Part shown: positions 1-8,592 of the stretch, in pieces
Layout of the letters: every line of letters starts with the position of its first letter
Numbering within the stretch: position 1 is the first letter of the stretch
From: CAYNST01 sp964546435
Lineage (GTDB): Bacteria > Pseudomonadota > Gammaproteobacteria > Pseudomonadales > Cellvibrionaceae
Assembly (NCBI GenBank): GCA_964546435.1
Contig: CAZJKJ010000004.1
Location: forward strand, 31,661 to 95,660
Reading direction: 5' to 3'
Length of the DNA: 64,000 nucleotides
The notes under the pieces: generated by a model
Told to the model about the DNA's origin: nothing
What the model saw: only the letters and a program-made list of their open reading frames with translations
Database searches by the model: none
Position numbers and translations under genes: made by a program

Positions 1-810
1 GGGTCCGGCCAGGGAAATGACGCGGGAAGTGGACAGCCGACCCTCGGTAAAAAGACGCGCAACCGCGATGACATCCTGATAACCCATGGTCCAGACAACC
101 CGGGTGGCGCTGACCGGATGGACAAAGTGGATGTGCGTGCCGACATTACCGGCCGGATGCACGCCGGCGAAGGCATGCAGGGAGATCTTCTCGGTGGGCT
201 GAACGTCAAGTTTGACGCCCGGTGCGTGGCCTACATGGACTTTGCCTTCCGTAAGCCTGGCGATCAGGTTCAGACCCTGGGCGAAGGCTTCCGCCTGCTC
301 GGCAATGACCAGGGCCGGGTCCGCCGCCAGCGGATTGGTGTCCATTGCTGAAACAAAAATTGCACTTGGCGCTGCCTCGACAGCAGGAACCTTGCTATAG
401 GGACGGGTTCTGAACGCGGTCCACATGCCCGACCGGATCAGAATGTCGCGAACTTTCTCCGCGGACAACCCGGCCAGTGCGGTCGCGTCAAACCGTTCAA
501 ACTCTTCCGCCTCGTTACTGCCGGCATCAACGTCAATGACAATGGACTGGAAGACCCGTTGTGCGCCGCGGTTGATGGCCGCGACGGTCCCTGTTGCGGG
601 AGAGGTGTAGATAACGCCGTGATTTTTTTTGTCGGAGAAAAGTGCCTGACCCAGCTTGACCCGGTCCCCCTCTTTGACAGCCATGGTTGGCTTCATGCCG
701 TGATAATCGAACCCGACGAGTGCCACGGAGCGGACGGTCGGTCCATCCTCTATGACCTGCCGCGGCTGGCCGGTAATCGGCAGATCCAACCCTTTGCGGA
801 TTTTTATCAT
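1..810 (-). CDS. nqrA: Na+-translocating NADH:quinone reductase subunit A, 5' part (runs off window)
   Basis: The minus strand is open for 270 codons from ATG at 810 to the window edge, so the C-terminal part is missing. The N-terminus MIKIRKGLDLPITGQP and the following VGFDYHGMKPTMAVKEGD and VIYTSPATGTVAAINRGA segments are typical of NqrA. The family provides the peripheral subunit of the Na+-NQR complex, which oxidises NADH, reduces ubiquinone and pumps sodium at the inner membrane; NqrA is linked to quinone binding. nqrA is normally the first gene of nqrABCDEF, so the other subunits should lie to the left of this window. No strong Shine-Dalgarno is visible before the ATG. The gene is divergent from mfd, as near the nqr/mfd region of Pseudomonas. 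Confidence 0.95.
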   Translation of the reverse strand, partial: MIKIRKGLDLPITGQPRQVIEDGPTVRSVALVGFDYHGMKPTMAVKEGDRVKLGQALFSDKKNHGVIYTSPATGTVAAINRGAQRVFQSIVIDVDAGSNEAEEFERFDATALAGLSAEKVRDILIRSGMWTAFRTRPYSKVPAVEAAPSAIFVSAMDTNPLAADPALVIAEQAEAFAQGLNLIARLTEGKVHVGHAPGVKLDVQPTEKISLHAFAGVHPAGNVGTHIHFVHPVSATRVVWTMGYQDVIAVARLFTEGRLSTSRVISLAGP

Positions 811-1497
811 AATAACGTTGCCCAGTATGGTTGAGATAGAGAAGTGCTGTCGCTGCACGTCAGAGCGGCTGCACGTAAAACCTTTCGCCAAACAAACTAC
901 TAACTGTTCAGGGTCCAAACGGCGCATCGACGCCCGGTCACCAGGCCGCTTGTCTGTCGTGCCCGCAATGGCTCCCGCCTCTCGCCCACCGGCCGAAAAT
1001 CGGCCCACTGCGCCACCAGGCACAGGTCATTTTCGGAATTGCTTTCCTTAAAAGCTGTATTTGCAGGCTTTAGGAACCCTGGCCCGAACATTGCCGGTCC
1101 GCCGGGTCCATGATCAGAATCGAGAGACTGTGGAGAGCTCTGCGCCAGGCATCGCGACCGTTGTGTACGGGACGCGCTCGAGGAATATGGCGACGGATAA
1201 TCACATCGGAATTGTCCACTTCCGTGGCGTCCTGTTAGCGGACCAAAAAATCGCGCTAATTATAGAGACCGACACCAAGAAGTTCCATAGGCATCTGGAA
1301 ATTGATTCAAAACCACCCCTGCCGCTTTTTTGATCGGATCTGGGCGGACCGCGTCGGGTTACCGAGACCTGGCGACTTCCAAAACAGCGGCGGCACCGTC
1401 CACGCACCGCGTCACCGGACTTGCGGATAAATTCGCCATATCGCTATCCTGCCGTTAGAATGGCACCCCCAAACTACACGCGAATTTCTCTCCGATA
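811..1497. other. Divergent intergenic region nqrA | mfd
   Basis: These 687 bases hold no convincing gene; the short frames on both strands lack ribosome sites and recognisable protein. The region should carry the nqr and mfd promoters. On the nqr side the 9-mer GCTGCACGT occurs twice in direct orientation (852-860 and 868-876, 16 bp apart), a possible operator. Before mfd, TAGAAT at 1456-1461 could serve as a -10 box, with only a poor -35 (TTCGCC, 1432-1437). Confidence 0.5.
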
Positions 1498-4400
1498 ATG
1501 AAAGACCTGGACCTGGGCCAGCTCCAGACAAGTTCCGCCCTTTCCCCACCACTGCCCCGCCGACCTGGTGATCACATTCACTGGGGTCAGCTGGCCGGCA
1601 GTGCCATGGCGCTCGCCATTGCCAGCAGCGTGGACCGGCTGCAGTCGGTCGGCCTGGTCATAGCAACCGACTCCGCCGAGGCCGCCCGTCTGGAACAGGA
1701 TATCCGGCTGTACCTGCTGGACCACCCTTCCCCGCCGGAAGTGCTGCATTTTCCCGACTGGGAGACACTCCCCTACGATACGTTTTCGCCCCACCAGGAC
1801 ATCGTGTCCGAGCGCATGCGGACCCTGTACCAGCTGGGCCGGCCCGGGCGCGCCATTATCGTGGTATCCGCCGCCACCCTGGTTCAGCGCATTGCCCCGC
1901 GAGCCTATATCGAGTCCCGCAGCTTCGTCGTCAGTCGCGGTGACCTGGTGGAGATTGAAAGCTTCCGCACCCGACTCACGGCGGCGGGCTATCAAAGTGT
2001 CGACACCGTATTCCAGCACGGTGAATTCGCCGTGCGGGGATCCCTTCTCGACATTTATCCAATGGGCAGTTCCGCCGCCTACCGAATAGAACTGTTCGAC
2101 AACGAAGTCGAATCCGTCCGCACCTTTGATCCGGAAACCCAGCGGTCGGTGGAGCAGGTGCAGGCTATCGAACTGCTGCCGGCGCGGGAGTGCCCGCTGG
2201 ATCGAGCCGCCATCTCGGTGTTCAAGAATCGCTGGCATGAATTCTTTGAAGTCGACGCCCGCCAGTGCCCGGTCTATCAAGACGTGGTATCCGGCCTCTC
2301 GCCGGCGGGAGTCGAGTATTTTCTGCCCCTGTTTTTTGAACAGAGCGCGTCCTTTTTCGACTATCTGCCGGCAAACACCGTCACTTTTGTCACCGCTCAG
2401 CTCGAAGCCGCGCTGGAAAAATTCTGGCGCGAGGCCTGCAACCGCTACGACAGCCGCAAAGGCGATATCCGGCGCCCGATTTTGAAACCGGAAGTCCTCT
2501 TTCTGCCGGTCAATGAAGTGTTCGCCGCCCTCAAACCCCTGGAGCGGGTAACCCTGTCTCCCGACAGCGCCGGCACCGGCGCGGGACGCTTCAATTTCCA
2601 GTGCTCAGTGCCCCCCGAGCTGTTCATCAACGCGAAACTGCAGACACCGCTGGTGACGTTGCAGGATTACCTCAAGCGCACCGGTTACCGGGTGCTGTTT
2701 TGCGCGGAATCCATGGGCCGCCGGGAAGCGCTGCTCGAGCAGCTGGCCAGCATCGCCATCAAGCCAGTAGCGGTGAGCGGCTTCCAGCAGTTCCGCAACA
2801 GCGACGACCGCTACGGAATTGCCATCGCCGCGTTTGAAAAGGGTGCGGTACTCGATGATGCGCGCTTGTCCGTGGTGGCCGAGCCACAACTGTTCGGCTT
2901 GCGCATCCAGGCCCGTCGTCGCCAGCGCACGACCCATGAAGATCAGGACAATCTGGTTAAAAACCTGACCGAACTCAAAGTGGGCGCACCGGTGGTCCAT
3001 ATTGAAAACGGAGTCGGGCGCTACCTGGGCCTGCAGACTCTGCAGGTGGATAAGGCGGATCACGAGTTTCTGGTTCTGCAATATGCCGGTGATGCAAAAC
3101 TCTATGTGCCGGTCACGAACCTGCATTTTATAAGCCGCTACTCCGGCACCGATCCGGATCTGGCACCCCTGCATCGACTTGGCAGCGAACAATGGCAACG
3201 GGCCAAACGCAAGGCAGCAGAAGAGATCCGCGATGTCGCTGCGGAACTGCTGGATATCTATGCCCGTCGGGCAGCCCGCCTCGGCACGGCTTTCGATGAT
3301 CCCAGAGAAGCCTACGAGCAGTTTTCCGCCGCCTTCCCGTTTGAGGAAACCCCCGATCAGCGACTCGCCATTGAAGCGGTCCGGGATGACTTGCTGAGCC
3401 CCCGTCCCATGGACCGACTGGTGTGTGGCGATGTGGGTTTCGGCAAAACCGAAGTCGCCATGCGGGCGGCGTTTATCGCCGTCCAGAACAGCCGCCAGGT
3501 GGTCGTGCTGGTGCCCACCACCTTGCTGGCGCAGCAGCATTTCGAAAACTTCAAGGACCGCTTTGCCGACTTTCCGGTCAACGTCGAGGTGATTTCCCGG
3601 TTTCGCAGCATCAAGGAAACCGCCAGTGTGCGACAGAAAGTTGAAAAGGGCGCGGTGGACATCCTTATCGGCACTCACAAGCTTTTGCAGGGGGAGTTCA
3701 AATATCCGAATCTCGGCCTGCTGATCATCGACGAAGAACACCGCTTCGGCGTGCGCCAGAAAGAAGCGCTCAAAGCTCTACGGGCGGAGGTCGATATCCT
3801 CACGCTGACGGCGACCCCCATTCCGCGCACCCTCAACATGGCGATGAACGGCATTCGCGATCTGTCGATCATTGCCACGCCCCCGGCACGCCGCCTGTCC
3901 GTCAAGACATTCGTGCGCGAAGCGGACACGCCCCTTATAAAGGAAGCAATACTGCGCGAAATCATGCGCGGCGGTCAGGTTTACTTCCTGCACAACGAAG
4001 TCAAGGATATCCAGAAACGTGCCGCAGAAATTGGCCAGCTGGTGCCCGAAGCCCGGATACAGATTGCCCATGGGCAGATGCGCGAGCGGGAACTCGAAGC
4101 CGTCATGAGCGATTTTTATCACAAGCGCTTCAATCTGCTGGTGTGTACGACGATTATTGAAACCGGCATCGATGTGCCTTCTGCCAATACCATCATCATC
4201 GATCGGGCCGACAAGTTAGGGCTGGCGCAGCTGCACCAGCTACGCGGCCGGGTCGGGCGCTCTCATCATCAGGCCTATGCCTATCTGCTGACACCCAACG
4301 TCAAGGCCATGACCGACGATGCGCAGAAGCGACTGGCGGCCATTGAAGAGGCCCAGGATCTCGGAGCGGGCTTTATGCTGGCTTCCCACGACCTGGAGAT

Positions 4401-5004
4401 TCGCGGGGCGGGCGAGCTCCTCGGCGATGAACAGAGCGGTCAGATGCAGGCCATCGGCTTTTCCCTCTATATGGACATGCTCGACCGGGCCGTCAAAGCC
4501 ATCAAGAAAGGCGAAGTTCTGGATCTGGACAAGCCACTTAACGACGGCGTGGAGATCGATCTGCATATTCCCGCCCTGATTCCCTCGGATTACTTGCCGG
4601 ATGTGCACTCCCGGCTCATCCTTTACAAGCGGCTGGCCAGTCTGAAAACCGAAGCGGCGCTCGACGAGCTGCAGGTGGAAATGATCGATCGCTTCGGCCT
4701 GCTGCCTGAGCCACTGAAAAACCTTGTCAGCACCACCCGCCTTAAACTGCGCTGTGAACCCCTCGGCATTGCCAAGCTCGAAGCGAATCAGGATTTTGTG
4801 AGAATCGAATTCGGTACCGAACCGCGAATCGATCCGCTGACCATTGTGACCATGGTGCAGAAGCAGCCACAAAAATACAGACTTGAAGGGGCGACACGCC
4901 TGCGGTATACCGTGTCCATGCAGAACCCGCCCGAACGTCTGGCGGCCGTTCTGGGTTTACTCAACACGCTGGATGCGCGGTCCGGTCCGGGTCTGCGCCC
5001 GTAA
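1498..5004 (+). CDS. mfd: Transcription-repair coupling factor Mfd
   Basis: The 1168-residue product is close to the 1148 of E. coli Mfd. Mfd binds RNA polymerase stalled at DNA lesions, removes it with an ATP-driven translocase and recruits UvrA for excision repair. The order seen is: an N-terminal UvrB-like part (to about 480), the RNA-polymerase-interacting domain (about 490-560, VGAPVVHIENGVGRYLG), the RecG-like translocase with Walker A GDVGFGKTE near residue 643 and DEEH near 745 (LLIIDEEHRFG), the helicase-C motif QLRGRVGRS, and the C-terminal TRCF domain. Start ATG 1498 gives the expected N-terminus, but no strong ribosome site is seen. csiV follows about 80 bp downstream on the same strand. 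Confidence 0.97.
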   Translation: MKDLDLGQLQTSSALSPPLPRRPGDHIHWGQLAGSAMALAIASSVDRLQSVGLVIATDSAEAARLEQDIRLYLLDHPSPPEVLHFPDWETLPYDTFSPHQDIVSERMRTLYQLGRPGRAIIVVSAATLVQRIAPRAYIESRSFVVSRGDLVEIESFRTRLTAAGYQSVDTVFQHGEFAVRGSLLDIYPMGSSAAYRIELFDNEVESVRTFDPETQRSVEQVQAIELLPARECPLDRAAISVFKNRWHEFFEVDARQCPVYQDVVSGLSPAGVEYFLPLFFEQSASFFDYLPANTVTFVTAQLEAALEKFWREACNRYDSRKGDIRRPILKPEVLFLPVNEVFAALKPLERVTLSPDSAGTGAGRFNFQCSVPPELFINAKLQTPLVTLQDYLKRTGYRVLFCAESMGRREALLEQLASIAIKPVAVSGFQQFRNSDDRYGIAIAAFEKGAVLDDARLSVVAEPQLFGLRIQARRRQRTTHEDQDNLVKNLTELKVGAPVVHIENGVGRYLGLQTLQVDKADHEFLVLQYAGDAKLYVPVTNLHFISRYSGTDPDLAPLHRLGSEQWQRAKRKAAEEIRDVAAELLDIYARRAARLGTAFDDPREAYEQFSAAFPFEETPDQRLAIEAVRDDLLSPRPMDRLVCGDVGFGKTEVAMRAAFIAVQNSRQVVVLVPTTLLAQQHFENFKDRFADFPVNVEVISRFRSIKETASVRQKVEKGAVDILIGTHKLLQGEFKYPNLGLLIIDEEHRFGVRQKEALKALRAEVDILTLTATPIPRTLNMAMNGIRDLSIIATPPARRLSVKTFVREADTPLIKEAILREIMRGGQVYFLHNEVKDIQKRAAEIGQLVPEARIQIAHGQMRERELEAVMSDFYHKRFNLLVCTTIIETGIDVPSANTIIIDRADKLGLAQLHQLRGRVGRSHHQAYAYLLTPNVKAMTDDAQKRLAAIEEAQDLGAGFMLASHDLEIRGAGELLGDEQSGQMQAIGFSLYMDMLDRAVKAIKKGEVLDLDKPLNDGVEIDLHIPALIPSDYLPDVHSRLILYKRLASLKTEAALDELQVEMIDRFGLLPEPLKNLVSTTRLKLRCEPLGIAKLEANQDFVRIEFGTEPRIDPLTIVTMVQKQPQKYRLEGATRLRYTVSMQNPPERLAAVLGLLNTLDARSGPGLRP

Positions 5005-5085
5005 TGAAAATCCATTGAAACGACGGAAGACACACAATTGAAACTCGAACCGGTATATTCCTTCGCGGACGCATACAAGACCAAG

Positions 5086-5970
5086 ATGATGACGAAACCA
5101 ATTTGCCTATCTCTGCTTTTTCTCGCTGCCCTGCTTGTGAAACCGGATGCAGCCATGGCGCAAGAAGTCCGGCTCTACCAGGTCGAAGTCGTGGTGTTCG
5201 AACGCCAGTACCGCAACGACTCCCCCCTGGATGAAAAGTGGCCGCGCAATATTTCCTTGAGCTACCCGAAAGACACGCTTGCGCTGAGCGAAGTTCAATC
5301 CGCCACCGACCCGGTGCAGACACTTGCATCACCGACGAATATTCAGCGTTTGCCGGAGTCCCGGTTCAAGCTGAAAAAGCAACGCAACGCGCTGGAACGC
5401 GACAGTCGTCTGCGCGTCCTGTTTCACGGCGCATGGGAGCAACCCCTGCTGTCCGCAGCAAAAGCGCCGTCCATCGCACTGCAAGGGGGCAATGGCTACG
5501 GCGAACATTTTGAGCTTGAAGGCAGCATCAAGTTAAGTGTCAGTCACTATGTGCATCTGGATACGGATCTGTGGTTTTCTGAATTCGTACCCAACCACGG
5601 GCAACAACCCGAATACTGGCTGGTTTTGCCAACGTGGCCTGACGCAGATCCGGCTTCGGACGATACCGGTACCGGCGGCCTGATGATGGCGGGAACGCCT
5701 GCCGGTGATGACGCAGGTGAGAGCAGTAGCGATCCGAACCGTTACGATGCGAACTATGCCGGTACCGCCAGTCTGGACGCGGAATCCATCAGTCCTCTGG
5801 AAGAGTTCTACGACGATCCCCAGAAGGAGTTTCTGAAGTCTCCGTATTTCATCGAGAATATCGTGACATTTCGCCAAAGCAGGCGCATGCGAAGTACCGA
5901 AATCCACTATCTGGATCATCCGCGCCTGGGCATGCTGATCCGGGTAGATCCGGTGAAGGCGCAGCCATAA
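5086..5970 (+). CDS. csiV: CsiV-family peptidoglycan-binding protein
   Basis: This is an exported protein of about 294 residues. It starts with MMTKPICLSLLFLAALL and a likely signal-peptidase cut after AAMA, followed by QEVRLYQVEVVVFERQ, the conserved opening of the CsiV family. In Vibrio, CsiV is linked to peptidoglycan binding and the response to D-amino acids; elsewhere the family is poorly known. The position directly after mfd matches Pseudomonas, which supports the call. Start choice: an in-frame TTG at 5038 would add 16 residues before the signal peptide, so ATG 5086 (or 5089) is preferred. The acidic stretch around residues 190-230 (DDTGTGG, DDAGESSSD) looks like a flexible linker before a conserved C-terminal strand region. 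Confidence 0.8.
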   Translation: MMTKPICLSLLFLAALLVKPDAAMAQEVRLYQVEVVVFERQYRNDSPLDEKWPRNISLSYPKDTLALSEVQSATDPVQTLASPTNIQRLPESRFKLKKQRNALERDSRLRVLFHGAWEQPLLSAAKAPSIALQGGNGYGEHFELEGSIKLSVSHYVHLDTDLWFSEFVPNHGQQPEYWLVLPTWPDADPASDDTGTGGLMMAGTPAGDDAGESSSDPNRYDANYAGTASLDAESISPLEEFYDDPQKEFLKSPYFIENIVTFRQSRRMRSTEIHYLDHPRLGMLIRVDPVKAQP

Positions 5971-6099
5971 ACTGCCTTTCGAAAGGAAACCAACGTCGCC
6001 CGCGCATTGTCTGACCGGAGCAAGACTGCAAAACCAGACCAGGATTGTCCGGCCAGAACAAGGCGGAGCGACGCCGGATTGACGGAGCGGGGTACCAGA

Positions 6100-6315
6100 T
6101 CAGTCAGTGCAGGCTACGTCATCCGCATGCAAACCTTTATCCGTGGTCTGCAGTTCGAACTCCACCTTCTGCCCTTCGCAAAGCGATCGGTAACCGTCGC
6201 CACGAATATTCCGGTAATGCACAAAGATATCTTCGTTGGTTTCGCCCTGGGTGATAAAGCCGTAACCACGCGCATTGTTAAACCACTTAACAGTGCCAAT
6301 TTCTCGAGAAGCCAT
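6100..6315 (-). CDS. Cold-shock (CspA/CapB-type) nucleic-acid-binding protein
   Basis: A 71-residue single cold-shock domain. It shows the N-terminal GTVKWFNNARGYGFIT with RNP1 and EDIFVHY with RNP2, on the five-stranded OB-fold pattern. Such proteins bind single-stranded RNA or DNA and melt secondary structure, helping translation and transcription in the cold or in stationary phase. An ACGAGG ribosome site lies about 11 bases before the ATG. The gene converges with csiV (129 bp gap). Which paralogue (cspA, cspC, cspD, capB) it corresponds to cannot be told from sequence alone. The acidic C-terminus (HADDVACTD) is slightly longer than in CspA. Confidence 0.93.
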   Translation of the reverse strand: MASREIGTVKWFNNARGYGFITQGETNEDIFVHYRNIRGDGYRSLCEGQKVEFELQTTDKGLHADDVACTD

Positions 6316-6933
6316 TTTTTATTAACCTCGTTTCTTCTTTTAGAGTATCTCGGTCCCAGGATTTTCTTGTACAGCGGTTTCAAAAAGTTCCTGTTCACCC
6401 TCTCAATTTTCAACATGCAAACACCAGACAGATCGGTATCCATCCCGGGCACTTTCACCCGGTTTAAAGGTGGCAACTCAGCAAGCGAGGTTCCGGCCAG
6501 CTCACTTAACATGGTTAATGCAAAGAGTTGATAATGCTCGTTTTATCGTCGGTATCCACAGGCAAAACACCCAGCATGGACGCCGGGTGCGTGAGACATT
6601 AAGTCATCCACAGGAAACTGTCTAGGCTGCAACTCAATATTGAAAGCGGATTCACGTCAACTTTCTTATGTTTGTTCAGGAGTGTGAACCAGTTTATGTA
6701 AGCAAACCGGAAGCTCCTCGAATACGCGTCACGCACTGCGCCAATCCACGCCCGCACCGCGCACTTGACTTAACGGGTTAACTGCCACGGCTCGCAATGC
6801 GTCGGATAAATCACAATAGCGTCGACGCACCCGAATGCATGCCGCCGCCGGGCGATCCGTCGTTGACTCGCTGCCAAAAACCCCTAAGATGCGGAGTTCG
6901 CCTCCACGCCGCTTCCATTCGCTGTAACAATTT
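6316..6933. other. Divergent intergenic region / probable long leader of the cold-shock gene
   Basis: These 618 bases separate the cold-shock gene from wzi and contain no supported gene. Several hundred bases upstream of a cold-shock gene is what a long structured 5' leader would need, as in E. coli cspA, but no cold box or defined promoter was recognised. Two 8-of-9 matches to a DnaA box (GTATCCACA at 6552-6560 and TCATCCACA at 6604-6612) are noted without functional weight. The wzi promoter should lie in the right half. Confidence 0.4.
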
Positions 6934-8466
6934 ATGACCAAACCACGTCTGACATTCGCAGCCACCGCTCGCAGTCTTTTCCCTGTGGCTGTCCTGCCTG
7001 CGCCGCTGCGCTGCACGCTCGCCGCATTGCTGATAGCCACCGCCGCCCCTTTGGCAGCCAGCCCCTGGATCGATGCGGGGGACGAACAAACCCGCCATCA
7101 TCTGCAGAATCTTGTCGACAGCGGTGCCATCAATGTGCCGTTGTCGACCTGGCCTCTGATGTGGAGCGCCGTCAAAAGTCAGCTCGATCCGCTCAAGCCT
7201 GCCTATCTCAATCCGTCCCAGCAATGGTCCTACCTCTATTTGCGCCACGAGCTGCGCAAAGCCATGGAAAAAACGTCTTACGAGAAGCATCTGCACATGA
7301 GCAATGCGACCGGGACTATCGGGCAGTTCGGCTCCGATGCGCGGGACCGGCAGGAGCTGAGCCTGACCATCAATTATCAGGAGCAGAACATCGCCCTGCG
7401 TCTGAATCCGAATGTGACACCCGATGCGATGGATGGGCGGGAGCTGCATCTGGATGGCTCTTTCGCGAGCATTCTGCTGGGCAACTGGGCTTTGGGAATC
7501 GGTGCGATTGACCGCTGGTGGGGTCCCGGCTGGGAAAGCAGCACGATCCTGACGCACGCCGCCCGACCGGTTCCAGGTGTTTTCCTGCAACGCAATCATG
7601 CCGCACCGTTCGAAACGCCCCTGCTGAGCTGGCTGGGGCCATGGCAGCTGGTGACCTTCATGGGCCAGCTGGAATCGCATCGGGCGGTCGAAAGTCCCTA
7701 TCTGTGGGGAATGCGACTGAACCTGCGACCTCTGCGTTCACTCGAAATCGGCCTGTCTCGCACAGCCATGTGGGGCGGTGAAGGCCGGCCCAATGATCTG
7801 GACACCTTCGGCAAACTGTTGGTCGGCAACGACAATCGGGGTGACGCGGGCATCGATCCGCTGGGTCTTAATGAGCCCGGCAACCAGCTTGCCGGCGTAG
7901 ACTTGCGCTGGAGCTGGCTGGCGGGCCCGGTAGCAACGGCATTTTACGCCCAGCTGACGGGCGAAGACGAAGCCGGCATGGCGCCCTCCCGCCATATCGG
8001 CCTGGGTGGTGTCGAGCTGAGCACCATGCTCGGCGAAGTCAATCTCCGGCTGAGTCTGGAAGGCCAGAATTCGACCGTCAATTTCAATGACTCACAGAAG
8101 AAAGCGGCCAATGTTGCTTACGAGCACTCCATTTATCAATCGGGATACCGGTATCGCGGCAGGCCGCTGGCCGCCTTCACCGACAATGATTCGGAAGCCA
8201 CTACCTTGCGGGCACAGTTGTATTTTCGGAGCGGCAACTCCCTTGAGCTGAGCTATGGCCGGCTCGACATCAATACCGACGGGAGCGGCCAGAATGTTTT
8301 TGGTCCCGGCCGGGTGAAAACAGACCGGATATCGGTGGAATTTTCGATACCCGTTTCGAAGAAAACAGCGATCCAGATCGGTTTGAATCATTTCAGCGAG
8401 CCCGTCGAGTTTGCCGATCAGATCATCGAATCCAGCGCTTCTCTGGATGCCTTCTTGTACTGGTGA
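6934..8466 (+). CDS. wzi: Wzi-family outer-membrane capsule assembly protein
   Basis: The 510-residue product has an export signal (hydrophobic core CTLAALLIATAAPLAAS about residues 27-43) and then an alternating beta-barrel-like sequence ending in an aromatic residue (LDAFLYW). The segment IGAIDRWWGPGWESSTIL and the following HAARPVPGVFLQRN are the hallmark of the Wzi family. In E. coli, Wzi is an 18-stranded outer-membrane lectin that attaches group 1 capsule to the cell surface. The next gene encodes a Wza-type polysaccharide exporter, which fits. No good Shine-Dalgarno stands before the ATG at 6934, so the exact start is less certain. No polymerase, flippase or glycosyltransferase genes are adjacent. 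Confidence 0.85.
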   Translation: MTKPRLTFAATARSLFPVAVLPAPLRCTLAALLIATAAPLAASPWIDAGDEQTRHHLQNLVDSGAINVPLSTWPLMWSAVKSQLDPLKPAYLNPSQQWSYLYLRHELRKAMEKTSYEKHLHMSNATGTIGQFGSDARDRQELSLTINYQEQNIALRLNPNVTPDAMDGRELHLDGSFASILLGNWALGIGAIDRWWGPGWESSTILTHAARPVPGVFLQRNHAAPFETPLLSWLGPWQLVTFMGQLESHRAVESPYLWGMRLNLRPLRSLEIGLSRTAMWGGEGRPNDLDTFGKLLVGNDNRGDAGIDPLGLNEPGNQLAGVDLRWSWLAGPVATAFYAQLTGEDEAGMAPSRHIGLGGVELSTMLGEVNLRLSLEGQNSTVNFNDSQKKAANVAYEHSIYQSGYRYRGRPLAAFTDNDSEATTLRAQLYFRSGNSLELSYGRLDINTDGSGQNVFGPGRVKTDRISVEFSIPVSKKTAIQIGLNHFSEPVEFADQIIESSASLDAFLYW

Positions 8467-8592
8467 ACCCCCTTCGTACACAATGCCCCATTTGCTCAGG
8501 CACGCCACCTTGCGAGCCTTAAATAATCCGGTCTCACTGCCTTTCACTCTGACAGAGCCGTGTTGATACCAGTAATCCATTCCAGGACTCGA

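Noticed and set aside
2605..3741. A 378-codon minus-strand frame inside mfd, and a 268-codon one at 1474-2280
   Set aside because: Both are antisense to conserved Mfd domains, with no recognisable motif or ribosome site.
5974..5985. Palindrome CCTTTCGAAAGG after csiV as a terminator
   Set aside because: No loop and no T-run; a 12-bp palindrome alone is weak evidence.
6552..6612. Replication origin suggested by two DnaA-box-like sites
   Set aside because: Only two imperfect 9-mers, no AT-rich unwinding tract and no dnaA/dnaN or gidA/mnmG genes nearby.
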